Program-made: the position numbers and the translations under genes
Assembly (NCBI RefSeq): GCF_000346505.1
Contig: NZ_ANOH01000113.1
Coordinates: 1-64,000 of the forward strand
Direction of reading: 5' to 3'
Origin: Aporhodopirellula sallentina SM41
Lineage (GTDB): Bacteria; Planctomycetota; Planctomycetia; Pirellulales; Pirellulaceae
Length of the DNA stretch: 64,000 bases
Shown here: piece by piece, positions 1 to 8,240 of the stretch
How positions within the stretch are numbered: position 1 is the first letter of the stretch
Layout of the letters: every line of letters starts with the position of its first letter
The notes under the pieces: model-generated
Seen by the model: only the letters and a program-made list of their open reading frames with translations
Databases searched by the model: none
What the model was told of the DNA's origin: nothing

Positions 1-304
1 CAGCTAGGTGTTGAGTTCCAGTAGTCCAGCGGCCTGCTTGCGGACGGTGGTCGCCGCCCGGAAAGCGGGATGGCTCGTATCGAACAGCTTCTTCGATGCT
101 GATACCGATTTGGTGTCAGCGTCGAATGTTCCCGCAGCGATCCGAGTTTTGATCGTTGCTGAGCGTCTTGCGAACGCTCGGCCAGTGGATCTTCAAACGC
201 ACCGCAGTGGTTTCTGTCTGTAATCGTTCGCCGACACTGGCTAGCGGATTTTCGATTTCCAACGTCGGTTCGGGCTGACTTGCGTTGTTGAGTGTAGTGC
301 TCAT
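1..304 (-). pseudogene. Frameshifted planctomycete hypothetical protein, 5' part only
   Basis: Function unknown. Reading begins at the ATG at 304 (MSTTLNNASQPEP) and is good to about 150. There the sensible reading moves one base and continues as TRIAAGTFDADTKSVSASKK, then LFDTSHPAFRAATTVR. Near 24-32 a second one-base change is needed to read DYWNSTPS before the window edge. Without these shifts the frames stop at 116-118 and 4-6. From memory, planctomycetes carry intact proteins with a similar VR-x-TW, KKLxDTSHPAF and YW pattern, about 280 aa long, so this is probably a decayed copy or the sequence has indel errors. A strong hairpin with a U-tract lies 34 nt before the start. The gene follows the Ycf46-like ATPase on the same strand. 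Confidence 0.6.
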
Positions 305-337
305 GGTATTCCTCGAGACAAAGAAAGAGATTCCACT

Positions 338-373
338 AAAAAAGCCCCTCCGACTACGACGTCGGCGGGGCTT
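338..373 (-). terminator. Hairpin with U-tract, terminator or attenuator
   Basis: Read on the minus strand, an arm at 373-361 pairs with 354-342 (AAGCCCC, one mismatch, then CCGAC) around a 6-nt loop, followed by six T residues at 343-338. This is a textbook intrinsic terminator shape. It lies 230 bp after the AAA ATPase stop and only 34 nt before the ATG at 304, so it may act as an attenuator for that gene. The rest of 305-604 shows no gene. Confidence 0.75.
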
Positions 374-604
374 CTGTGGAGAAAGACTTGAAATTTCAAA
401 TTGAGAACACGCGGGGCCTCCGCATGTCAAGGTTTCTGAACTGAGACCTCCTGTGTTGCGTGATGTGAAAATGGTGACGAGCTGAGAGAACCACAAAGGA
501 TCTCTCGATGTTTCCGCAGAGGCATTGCGTCAAGGTTTGCCTGTGAAGCGATTGCGTCTATTGCAATTTTCGGGGATTGGTCCCGCTAGGGTGACTTGCC
601 GGCG

Positions 605-2107
605 TCAATTGATCGAAGGCTGCGAATTGACGCTTCGTCGTTTTGGAGAAGCCGTTTCTTCATGTCGAAACACGCCAACATGATCGGACGACAAACACCG
701 ACCGTTTGCCCATCGCCGCAACCGTGCCACAGACTCCGCGGACGTTGTTGCGATCGGCACGACGTTTTCCGCCGCTTGAATCAGCGGGACGTCCAGCAAC
801 GCCGCTAGGCGACAACATGACTTGATCTCCGCACCGGTCCACTGCTCGTCAACGGGCTGGGACTCATCGTCATTGATTCCGAATGCCGCGCGATACAGTC
901 GCCAGATCTCATCCTTCTGCTCGCGGCCGGGCAGATCGACAAAGAACACGCCGTCGAACCGTTCGGCCCGGCTGAACTCCGGCGGCAGACGCTGAACATC
1001 GTTCGCGGTACAGACGACGAAGACGTCCGACTCATGATCGTTGAGCCATGTCAGGAACGTGCCCATCATCCTTGAGGACACGCCACTGTCATTGATGCCT
1101 CCCGAAGCGGCACCGGCGAACGCCTTCTCCACTTCGTCGATCATCAACACGCAGGGAGCCATTGCGTCGATCGTCTGCAGGGCTTGCCGAGTCCGCTGTT
1201 CGGATTGACCAACCAACGAGCCCATCAAACTCCCCACGTCTAAGCTCAAGACCGGACGCCCGACCTCGTTGCCGAGGCATTTGCAGAACTCGCTCTTGCC
1301 GCACCCCGGCGGCGACAACAGCATGACGCCGCGTGCTTTGACAACACGAGCCTGCGAGGTGACCTGCCTCCGTCCTCGCATCAACGCTCGACGGGTGAAC
1401 GCCTTCAGGGCCGACAGGCCACCGAGGCTGGCAAAATCGCTTCCGCCACGATGCAGTGTCAACAGCCCCGAGTCCTTGAGCGTTTGCGTCTTGAGTTCCC
1501 AGATTGCGTCGGGCTGCAGTCGCCCGTGACGCACCAGGGAAAGCGAGAATGCGTTCTCGGATTCCAAGCGTGTCAGCCCGGTCGCGGCGTCGAGCACCGC
1601 ATCGAGTTTACCGCCGGCGGGTAACTCACCGTCCGCGGTCGCGACTCCCCGAGCGATCTCGGTGAGTTGCTCGCGGTCGGCGCGAGCGTGCTCCACGGTG
1701 ACGAAGAGTGTTTCCAACTCCGCCGGCAACTGGACTACCGGCGCCAGCACGACGACGAACGAGCGGCTGACTTTGCCGTCAATCACACGCCGCGTCACCG
1801 CCTGGATCACCTCGGGTGATTGCAGGAATCGATGAAAGTTCGTCAGGACCAAGATGGTCGTCTCGGACGCATTGGCATGACCGTCCAGTGACGACAGTGC
1901 CGCCAGAGGATCCTGGCTATTGCCTGCCTCGGCGGCATCGTCTGCGGGAATCACCCCGCGTTCAATGTCCCAGGTCATCAAACGCCATTGCTCGTGCCCA
2001 CAGAGTGCGAGTAGTTCGGCCAAAGCGTCTTGGTGTTCGTGCGATCGAATCCAGATGCCCGTGAAGCAGGCATCGATCAACTCACGCACCGATTCGGTGA
2101 GTGTCAT
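605..2107 (-). CDS. Ycf46-like AAA ATPase
   Basis: Cytoplasmic AAA-family ATPase of 500 aa, similar in layout to Ycf46 of cyanobacteria and algal plastids: an N-terminal regulatory region of roughly 240 residues and one C-terminal AAA module. Visible motifs are Walker A PPGCGKSE, Walker B CVLMIDEVEKAF, a sensor region FVVCTANDVQRLPPEF and the second-region-of-homology arginines in SRAERFDG. Substrate and partners are not known for this family. The ATG at 2107 was chosen because longer readings run back through the terminator and the DUF2997 gene. It follows DUF1257 and DUF2997 genes on the same strand, an association also seen in cyanobacteria. A U-tailed hairpin lies 35 nt upstream of its start, so expression may depend on read-through. 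Confidence 0.85.
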   Translation of the reverse strand: MTLTESVRELIDACFTGIWIRSHEHQDALAELLALCGHEQWRLMTWDIERGVIPADDAAEAGNSQDPLAALSSLDGHANASETTILVLTNFHRFLQSPEVIQAVTRRVIDGKVSRSFVVVLAPVVQLPAELETLFVTVEHARADREQLTEIARGVATADGELPAGGKLDAVLDAATGLTRLESENAFSLSLVRHGRLQPDAIWELKTQTLKDSGLLTLHRGGSDFASLGGLSALKAFTRRALMRGRRQVTSQARVVKARGVMLLSPPGCGKSEFCKCLGNEVGRPVLSLDVGSLMGSLVGQSEQRTRQALQTIDAMAPCVLMIDEVEKAFAGAASGGINDSGVSSRMMGTFLTWLNDHESDVFVVCTANDVQRLPPEFSRAERFDGVFFVDLPGREQKDEIWRLYRAAFGINDDESQPVDEQWTGAEIKSCCRLAALLDVPLIQAAENVVPIATTSAESVARLRRWANGRCLSSDHVGVFRHEETASPKRRSVNSQPSIN

Positions 2108-2141
2108 GGTAAGACCTTTTGATGTTGGTGATATAGAAATG

Positions 2142-2176
2142 AAAAAAGCCCGGCGGGTCCTAGGACTGCCGGGCTT
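2142..2176 (-). terminator. Hairpin with U-tract between DUF2997 and AAA gene
   Basis: On the minus strand the arms AAGCCCGGC and GCCGGGCTT (2176-2168 with 2154-2146) enclose an inner palindrome GTCCTAGGAC and are followed by a run of six T. The DUF2997 stop codon (2160-2162) lies inside the structure. It sits 35 nt before the AAA start, nearly the same distance as the hairpin at 338-373 from its gene, which suggests attenuation rather than plain termination. Confidence 0.75.
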
Positions 2177-2354
2177 GCTGTGATTGTTGATTGGCGACCG
2201 GTTGGTAGTACTCCGGTTTGAGCCGATGGCTCTGCCGCTCGCCGAGAGCCTCTTCGAGGAACTCACTGGCTTGCTGGCACTGGGCACCGGTGAAGCCGGT
2301 TGTTTCGATGGTCGAGGAACCGTCGGCGGCGACGAGGATGGTGATCTGCTTCAC
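2160..2354 (-). CDS. DUF2997 small protein
   Basis: A 64-aa cytoplasmic protein with the DUF2997 look: an opening beta strand KQITILVAADGSSTIETTGF, a conserved G-x-x-C (GAQC), then a helix with EEALG and a C-terminal lysine/tyrosine stretch. Start is a GTG whose bases overlap the DUF1257 stop (GTGA at 2351-2354), so the two genes are translationally coupled. In cyanobacteria DUF2997 genes lie next to ycf35 and a ferredoxin gene; no ferredoxin is seen here. Molecular function unknown. Confidence 0.8.
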   Translation of the reverse strand: MKQITILVAADGSSTIETTGFTGAQCQQASEFLEEALGERQSHRLKPEYYQPVANQQSQQARQS

Positions 2355-2749
2355 GACGCACCTCCGATCTGCCCCTGACCGTTTTGCCCTTGGCCCACCT
2401 GGATCGTGAGCTGGATCGAGCCATCCTCACGAAGCCGCTCGGTCACGCCGTAACCCTTTCGCCGAGCCTCCTGGGTGGCCTTCTCGACGGCGTAGGCCTG
2501 CAAGAACTCGTCGAGACGTTCTCGCTTGCCCCAGTGGCCTTGATAGTTGTCAAACTTGGTTTCACCGGTGTCGAGATCAAAGACAACCGGGTACCGCCAA
2601 TCACGAAGCTGCACTGCCAGTCCGGACACGGTCTCGCTGAACAGCCTCACCTCTCCTTCGACCGGCTCGTCGAGCCCGAGTCGACTGCACCCAGCCCGAA
2701 CCGCCGTAGCGTCCCGGACTTGGGTCTCAATCTGCACCACATGCGACAT
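2351..2749 (-). CDS. DUF1257 (Ycf35-like) protein
   Basis: A 132-aa soluble protein resembling the DUF1257/Ycf35 family: it starts MSHVVQIETQVRD, has a central WRYPVVFDLDTGE strand pair, FDNYQGHWG, then a helix LDEFLQAYAVEKA and a C-terminal strand VTERLREDGSIQLTIQV. The last 14 residues are Gly/Gln-rich. Biochemical role unknown. The ATG at 2749 has GGAAG about 8 nt upstream. First gene of the DUF1257-DUF2997-AAA set, with 430 bp of non-coding DNA before it that probably contains the promoter. Confidence 0.8.
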   Translation of the reverse strand: MSHVVQIETQVRDATAVRAGCSRLGLDEPVEGEVRLFSETVSGLAVQLRDWRYPVVFDLDTGETKFDNYQGHWGKRERLDEFLQAYAVEKATQEARRKGYGVTERLREDGSIQLTIQVGQGQNGQGQIGGAS

Positions 2750-3180
2750 GGTTGCACTTCCAAAAGGTGAATAGGTAAACGTCGGTAGCTACGCCGCCAC
2801 CGTCACCTATATGTAGCGCGAAACGGAGGGATATTTAGCTTGTCGCTCTCAATGTCTGCTTACCTTCGCCCGTTAAGGAAAACTAGCTGAAGTGAACTTT
2901 GTGTTTGACGTCCTTGTAAGATCATGCTGAATCGTCTATTTGCTCGAGCTGCAGTTGCTGCTCATCTATCAGGGTGTGATTCAGGCTTCCTGATCAAGTC
3001 GATCTGATGAGCAAAGAGGTTCTGTCTGAACACCGTGTCCAGCTATGTAGCGATTTTCTACAAGCTAGTCTTAGTGGCAACGTCGGAAACCCACAGCACG
3101 TTGTGACAGCCGCAAGTCATTCGCAATGACTTTCAAGACTCACGTCTTATGCGAGGAATCGAGAGTTTTGTTTTCGGTGT
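2750..3180. other. Intergenic region with one hairpin
   Basis: No gene was recognised in these 430 bp. They separate the stop of the Lon-like/TPR gene from the start of DUF1257, both on the minus strand, so the segment should hold the 3' end of one unit and the promoter of the next. The only clear structure is an 8-bp perfect stem, AAGTCATT/AATGACTT with a 3-nt loop, at 3114-3132. It lacks a T-tract and is a weak terminator candidate. Confidence 0.5.
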
Positions 3181-5013
3181 TCATAGGTGTGGGACTTTGC
3201 GAAACAGGCGTTCGATAGACGCCCAGTCTTGATCGTTCTCAAGCTGCGCAATCTCCCTTTCGTACCAATCGCGGATGCCTCTGAAAGCATTGCTAGCCGT
3301 CAAGTTGTGATACTCATCTAATTCCGAACGTAGAGCTGACCGGTCATGGGATAAAATGGCGATCGCCAGTGAGCAGAAGATATGCAAAACGCGTTTGATG
3401 TTAGTTTTGTCTCGCTCCATTCCATATGAGAAAGCTCGACTTGCGTGACCAAAATATTTCAATCGGGAGTGAGCGTCGCGGCCTTCTTGCCGGGCGATTG
3501 CTTGACACGCGAAACCACGAACGTGAAAGGTTGGGGCGATTGCGATGGCTGCTTCGCATTGCTGTTCGGTCCATTTTTTTCCCGCTTGTCGAGAACATTC
3601 AGCTGATAGCCAGATCTGAAATGCATTTGCCTTGTCTATGTTCTTTTCAAGTACCGTCCTGGCCCGCTCGAATTTCTGTGCCTTCAAATATCCGTGCACG
3701 AGGAAATTTTGAGTAACTGGCAAATTGCACGGATCGCATACGGATTGGATCTGTATCGAAAGTTCAAATAGCGATTCCCAGGTAACATCTTCCACGATCA
3801 CCAAGCAGCGAGCGAGTGTGTTTAGGAGCTTTGCGCGGGTCTCAGGCAAACAGATTTTGGGGTCCTGTTCAATACGTTTGTGCCAATGTTTCAAACATTC
3901 GATGGCAGTTGGAAACCGGTGGGCGTCGTATAAAGCGGCAGCGTGTCGATTGTCTGAGTCCGCCTCTCGCTCGTAGCTCGATACGAAAGGTTGTTCTGTC
4001 AATTTGACCCGCTCTTCTCGAAGTGCTATTGCAGCATCAAAGTTGCCGCGATGGCGGTGCAGATCTTCCTCGGCCGACAGTACTTCGAGGCAGATCTTGA
4101 TGGGCGTTTCGTTGTCAATCCTACGTCTAACTCGGTTGAGAAAAACCTCTGCTCGATCGTACTGGGATTCGTCCGAAAGCCAGCACTCAAGTTGACTGGC
4201 TATGGCGTTGCCATGACCGCTTCTAAGCGTGGTTTTACCCAGAAACGATCGCAGTAAATCAGCTTCGGCTAGGCAATCTGCCAGATCTGACAACGTTCTT
4301 ACTGGCCAGACTTGATCAAAGTGGGCGTCGAACGTGGCCGCGGCTTCGTCGTCAGCGTGCCGAACCAGTAGCGAACCTGAGCCAAACTCTCTTAAGAACG
4401 CATCCAATTTTGACGACACGGATTTAGATGCCTCCAACAGGCCGTAGTGCTCTTCATCATTCACTGGAGATACGACCGCTGCTACGGCACGCAGCAGGAT
4501 GTCTTCGTGGTTCGTGCTTGCATTGAAGATGGCGAGCAGACACGCGATGTCCATCGAATCACCCTCACAACGCTCCGCTAGTGAGTCGGTGATCTTGTAG
4601 GCGAACAGCTCTGGCAAGCTGTCATCAAGATCCGATCCACTGAGAACCCGAAGCAACAAGTTCTGGATGTGAACGGGACGAAACGGAAGATCTACTGAAA
4701 TGTCCCAGGTTGGATTGGGGACAACCTTTAGCTTGGTGACGTAACCTTGCCCCTGGTTGTCGACGACTAAACCGACGACGCCGATGTTGCTGCGGGTCGT
4801 TTTCAACATCGAGGAATCAACTCGAATCATTGTCGGAATTCGATGGAGAACGACGCCTTCGTCTTGCAACTGCAATAACTTCGCGAGTTGCCGCTGTTCT
4901 TGGTCTCGCCTACCTCTGCCCCGGTTGTATTCTCGGATGCTGGCCAGAACAGGGTTCGATCGAATCTGATTCTGGCTCAACCGAATCGGTGTCGCCTTTG
5001 CTTGTCCAGGCAT
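3181..5013 (-). CDS. Putative Lon-like (S16-type) domain fused to TPR-like repeats
   Basis: A 610-aa protein not matched to a named family. Residues about 75-225 read like a divergent Lon proteolytic fold: a strand GYVTKLKVV, then CEGDSMDIACLLA, where Lon has GPSAG with its catalytic Ser (here S153). After about 49 residues comes SSKLDAFLREFGSGSLLV, where Lon has its catalytic Lys (here K202). In E. coli Lon the Ser-Lys gap is 43. The C-terminal 350 residues are helical and TPR-like (AEVFLNRVRRR, FDAAIALREERVKL, FERARTVLEKNIDKA). No signal peptide. The ATG at 5013 was chosen because GGAG lies 8 nt before it; a TTG at 5112 would overlap the preceding gene. It is last in a minus-strand cluster with a 137-aa unknown and a sigma-like gene. 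The protease reading is inference; S16 homologues may be inactive. Confidence 0.55.
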   Translation of the reverse strand: MPGQAKATPIRLSQNQIRSNPVLASIREYNRGRGRRDQEQRQLAKLLQLQDEGVVLHRIPTMIRVDSSMLKTTRSNIGVVGLVVDNQGQGYVTKLKVVPNPTWDISVDLPFRPVHIQNLLLRVLSGSDLDDSLPELFAYKITDSLAERCEGDSMDIACLLAIFNASTNHEDILLRAVAAVVSPVNDEEHYGLLEASKSVSSKLDAFLREFGSGSLLVRHADDEAAATFDAHFDQVWPVRTLSDLADCLAEADLLRSFLGKTTLRSGHGNAIASQLECWLSDESQYDRAEVFLNRVRRRIDNETPIKICLEVLSAEEDLHRHRGNFDAAIALREERVKLTEQPFVSSYEREADSDNRHAAALYDAHRFPTAIECLKHWHKRIEQDPKICLPETRAKLLNTLARCLVIVEDVTWESLFELSIQIQSVCDPCNLPVTQNFLVHGYLKAQKFERARTVLEKNIDKANAFQIWLSAECSRQAGKKWTEQQCEAAIAIAPTFHVRGFACQAIARQEGRDAHSRLKYFGHASRAFSYGMERDKTNIKRVLHIFCSLAIAILSHDRSALRSELDEYHNLTASNAFRGIRDWYEREIAQLENDQDWASIERLFRKVPHL

Positions 5014-5071
5014 GCTCGCTCTCCGATTTGTTTTTGCGATCCAAGTCACCCGAGGCTTCACAGCCAACGGC

Positions 5072-5485
5072 TCACTCGTCTCCAACTTGGATGTCGAATG
5101 CGGATCCGCCAATAATGAAACTCACGTGACCCTTTTCGCTCGACAGCGGCTGGGACCAAGTGCGAACACCGTCAGCACCCACGTCCCAGTACCCATCTTT
5201 CACTTTCAGCCCCGCTGCACTCACCAATTTCGGCGCCTGCTCGTCCGCCGAAGCTGGGTAATAGACGAGGTCGAACTCCTCACCGTCTCGCTGAAGCAAA
5301 AGTTGTCCTGGCAAGGAGCTCTTGAGCGGAAGCGATGGTGGTGCTTCTGAATCAGACGCCCCAGGGCCACTCGCATCGGCAGCAAGCCCCGTGCTGTAGT
5401 CCATCCGGTGCTCGGCAACGATCGCCAGATCGGTGTACGAGGTATCGAAGTTTGGTTTCAGCAGTACCACCAGTTCGGCTTGCAA
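5072..5485 (-). CDS. Hypothetical protein
   Basis: 137 aa, not recognised. The N-terminus AELVVLLKPNFDTSYTDLAIVAEHRMDYS is followed by an acidic Ala/Ser/Pro linker and a beta-rich C-terminal half (GQLLLQRDGEEFDLVYYP, HVSFIIGGSAFDIQVGDE). No signal or membrane segment. The TTG at 5485 is assumed as start; the frame is open further upstream, so start is uncertain (ATG at 5404 is the alternative). It sits between the sigma-like gene and the Lon-like/TPR gene on the same strand with short gaps, so it is probably a partner in the same unit. Confidence 0.5.
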   Translation of the reverse strand: MQAELVVLLKPNFDTSYTDLAIVAEHRMDYSTGLAADASGPGASDSEAPPSLPLKSSLPGQLLLQRDGEEFDLVYYPASADEQAPKLVSAAGLKVKDGYWDVGADGVRTWSQPLSSEKGHVSFIIGGSAFDIQVGDE

Positions 5486-5514
5486 GCGAGTCTCGATCTG
5501 ATCACAAGCGACGC

Positions 5515-5799
5515 TCAGCAGGTCCCCGTCTTTTCGACTTGCTCGGTCAACCTTGGAAGCCGTTTCAGGATACAGACCAGGTAGGCGTCTTGTACCAAGT
5601 CATCCATCGCCCCCGACTGCTCCCAGGACTCTCCATCATAACCGAGATACTTGGGCGGCAAATTCCATTGACCGATTGCCTTGAGTCTTCGCCGCACCAC
5701 AGCGTGCAGGTGTTTTAGGATTGCTTGCTCATTCTCGAACGTGCCTTCGTGAAGTTCTCGCACGTGGTCGGAAAAGACCGTCTCGTCCTTGATGCTCAT
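5515..5799 (-). CDS. Sigma-70 region 2-like small protein
   Basis: 94 aa. The middle reads like the core of sigma-70 region 2: HLHAVVRRRLKAI, then after an insertion DDLVQDAYLVCILKRLPRL, comparable to EDLVQDVFL in ECF sigmas. No region 4 follows, so it is a short or truncated sigma-like protein; promoter recognition is not assured. Its ATG overlaps the preceding stop (ATGA, 5796-5799). Its own end lies 29 nt before the next start. Whether the C-terminus was shortened by a frameshift cannot be decided from this sequence alone. Confidence 0.5.
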   Translation of the reverse strand: MSIKDETVFSDHVRELHEGTFENEQAILKHLHAVVRRRLKAIGQWNLPPKYLGYDGESWEQSGAMDDLVQDAYLVCILKRLPRLTEQVEKTGTC

Positions 5800-6032
5800 T
5801 CGTCTTCTCCGAAAAGTCGAATCAACTCCGATTGCATACCGAGCAAATCCGCAGAGTCGAGTCTACCGATTAGTTGATCCTTTATTTTGACCATGTCTCT
5901 GATACGGAAATAGCGAGGCTTTAGCGCAAAGGCGGTTTTCTTTCTCAAGCCATTTGAAGGGCTTGGTTCAACGTAGAAGTTTGTTTCGTGACGATCAGCA
6001 GAGCGGATACCTGACTGCCATGGGGATTTCAA
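5796..6032 (-). CDS. Hypothetical small protein, start uncertain
   Basis: Not recognised. The frame from a TTG at 6032 gives 78 aa ending MVKIKDQLIGRLDSADLLG then MQSELIRLFGEDE; the ATG at 5894 gives only 32 aa. The ATGA overlap with the sigma-like gene is the main support. It may be the tail of a longer gene that lost its 5' part, since the IS110 element ends about 260 bp upstream. Confidence 0.35.
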   Translation of the reverse strand: MKSPWQSGIRSADRHETNFYVEPSPSNGLRKKTAFALKPRYFRIRDMVKIKDQLIGRLDSADLLGMQSELIRLFGEDE

Positions 6033-6288
6033 GTCCTACGCGAAAATTTTCTGTGATTGCGTACATTCCTCGTGCCACCGGTTGGTGGATTTTTGAAGGG
6101 CGCTGATTGAACTGCTCCGATCCCATTTGAGGATCCTCTCTGACGTCAATGATCACGTTCTCGCCATACAGGTGATACATAAGAGGAACGACCCCAAACT
6201 GCCATATCAGGCGGTGGTGATCCGTCAGAGCGTCATGCACCGGAAAGACAGGAATGCCACGGCCGACGAAGACGGTGTGGATCCTCAC
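5995..6288 (-). CDS. Hypothetical fragment next to the IS110 end
   Basis: A 97-aa frame containing IPVFPVHDALTDHHRLIWQF and HLYGENVIIDVREDPQMG. It looks protein-like but matches nothing known to me. It begins 7 bp after the transposase stop and overlaps the next frame by 38 bp, so it may be a remnant of the gene interrupted by the insertion sequence. Confidence 0.25.
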   Translation of the reverse strand: MRIHTVFVGRGIPVFPVHDALTDHHRLIWQFGVVPLMYHLYGENVIIDVREDPQMGSEQFNQRPSKIHQPVARGMYAITENFRVGLEIPMAVRYPLC

Positions 6289-6294
6289 TTGGGT

Positions 6295-7890
6295 TCAGGG
6301 CCGATCCTCAGGTTCTAGTGAATTGGTTTTGCTTACGTCATTTGGACTTACTCCGAGCCTAGCAAGAACGGCTGTCAGAAGCTTTCCAATGCCAACGGGA
6401 GCTCGTTTGCGTTTCGCGTGTTCACGAAGCACCTTTGACACCACCGTTGCTTCGTGACCTTGGGTGTGACCTGGTAGTTGTTCCACAGCTCTTGTCAGGT
6501 CAGTCAAGACTTGCTGCATTGGTGTTTGATGTAGTCGATGAAACTCGCGAAGTTTTTCCAAAATCGAATCGGGCGAGCGAAAGGCTGGATGTTTCAACGG
6601 TTGATCCCCAGCCAAACACGCGAAGGCTAACCTGGAAATCTTCTTCGCCGTCTTTACACGACTCGCTCGAATATCAACTCCGCGTGCGAAGTCCTGTTCT
6701 GCAAGTCCACGATAGTACGCGCAATGGGCAGCGAGGTTGTCCGCGATTCGCATCAACGCGCACCGCAAGCGTCGGTTCGCCTTTCGGATGATTGGTCCGC
6801 TAGAGTCTGTTTGATCGCTTTGGTGCCGCGATGGAAACAAACCGCATCTTCCAGTGATTGCGTTGGCGTTCGCATATCCATCAATAGGACCCATCTCGGC
6901 AGCGAGATCTGCTGCTGAAACGACATTGATTCCAGGGATCGCCATCAATCGTACATACGGTGTTTGAACAAGCACGCTCGCCAGATCCCTCTCAATCGCC
7001 GTAATTTGCCGGTTCAAATGCTGATTCAATTCGTCCAAGTCTTTAAATATCGCGTGGTGCAATGCTCCATCTTGAATCGGAGCATCAGCGGATTGCGATG
7101 CCCAACTGAGAATCTTGTCAATGGCGCGCTGGTTGCATCGTATTGACTCGTTACGTAACCGCTTACAGATGCCATCGCGACCGAGCTTGAGCACCTTGGC
7201 AGGTGACTCGCAGCAACGGCCGACCGACATCGCGGTGTGATTTTCGAGCAGTCGATCAAACAAGGCGGCATACCCTGGCATCGACAAGTGCAGGTTATCA
7301 CGTATTTGACACGCAAGGCTCGACGATTTCTCTACGAGGTTACGCCGATGGCGCGATCGAAGTTGCAATTCACGATAGGTGATTGGGAGCTCTCGCTCGC
7401 AGAGACCGAATCCAGCAACTGCTGCACGATGTTGCGCGTGTAAATCAGTCTCATCGGTCTTGTTGCCTGGATCAGCTGGCATCCGATACTGTTTGGTTGC
7501 AAAAGGATGCACCACGCGTGTCTCGAAACCGGCACTGGCGAAGGCACGTTTCGGTGCGAGGTGGTAGTTCCCGGTTCGTTCAACGACGACAATCGTGTCC
7601 TTGATTTGATGCTCTTGCTGAGCTTGGCGAACGAGTACGATGGCAGCCTTGAAATGTCCAGACTGATGTTCAAGCGTTTGCGGTTCGATGAGCAGCTTCC
7701 CGAAGTAATCGGCCATCATCCATTCCGAGCGATTCTTAGCTGGATCGATAGAAACGATTGCAAATCGGTCACCACCGACCTTGGTAACGCGATTCGTGAT
7801 GGCACCACTTGGCTTCTGCAAATGCTGTCGGTTCTTGGCACGCGACTTTGTGTAGGAACGACGTCGACTACCGCTGAGTTTACCGGCCAT
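6295..7890 (-). CDS. IS110 family transposase
   Basis: 531-aa recombinase of the IS110 family. The N-terminal RuvC-like DEDD domain shows VSIDPAKNRSEW, VVVERTGNYH and NKTDETDLHA; a central coiled region follows. The C-terminal Transposase_20 domain contains LMAIPGINVVSAADLAAEMG and GRCGLFPSRHQSD, where the catalytic serine of this family lies. It is longer than common members (about 300-450 aa) through a C-terminal extension rich in basic residues. The ATG at 7890 (MAGKLSGSRRRSY) fits better than the frame beginning at 7938. No frameshift or internal stop, so it may be active. IS110 elements are guided by a bridge RNA usually encoded in the flank upstream of this type of gene. Confidence 0.9.
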   Translation of the reverse strand: MAGKLSGSRRRSYTKSRAKNRQHLQKPSGAITNRVTKVGGDRFAIVSIDPAKNRSEWMMADYFGKLLIEPQTLEHQSGHFKAAIVLVRQAQQEHQIKDTIVVVERTGNYHLAPKRAFASAGFETRVVHPFATKQYRMPADPGNKTDETDLHAQHRAAVAGFGLCERELPITYRELQLRSRHRRNLVEKSSSLACQIRDNLHLSMPGYAALFDRLLENHTAMSVGRCCESPAKVLKLGRDGICKRLRNESIRCNQRAIDKILSWASQSADAPIQDGALHHAIFKDLDELNQHLNRQITAIERDLASVLVQTPYVRLMAIPGINVVSAADLAAEMGPIDGYANANAITGRCGLFPSRHQSDQTDSSGPIIRKANRRLRCALMRIADNLAAHCAYYRGLAEQDFARGVDIRASRVKTAKKISRLAFACLAGDQPLKHPAFRSPDSILEKLREFHRLHQTPMQQVLTDLTRAVEQLPGHTQGHEATVVSKVLREHAKRKRAPVGIGKLLTAVLARLGVSPNDVSKTNSLEPEDRP

Positions 7891-7929
7891 GACACTCTCC
7901 AGATTGAGGAATAGAAGCGAACTCCCAAT

Positions 7930-8240
7930 TTTCCCCAAGACAATCCAGGTTGCCTATTTTGTTCCAGGAAAGAGTTTTTTCTTTCTCTCTAGTGTCATAC
8001 CTGGCCGACACCCGCAGCACCTAGCAATTCAAGATTGGGTCTTTCGACCGCGGTTGTTCGGTGCCTGTATGGGATACAGGTTTGTTAGCCCGGCAGCGTC
8101 CTGGTAGCCCCAGAGCGCGGGAGTTTCTGAGAGATGGGTCGGCAGGATTGGCTGGCCGAGGGCGCGACGAATTGCGTCAGTAGGCCGGCAACCGGGGCCG
8201 TCCCTTGGCATCTTTCCGGCACGATTTTGCCTGCTGCATC
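7930..8240 (-). ncRNA. Candidate IS110 bridge RNA region
   Basis: About 310 bp without coding potential directly upstream of the transposase, GC-rich and foldable. The clearest stem is CCTGTAT-GGG-ATACAGG (7 bp, 3-nt loop) at 8064-8080. In the IS110 group the non-coding left end encodes the bridge RNA with target- and donor-binding loops; position and strand fit. No conserved bridge RNA sequence could be verified by eye. Confidence 0.35.
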
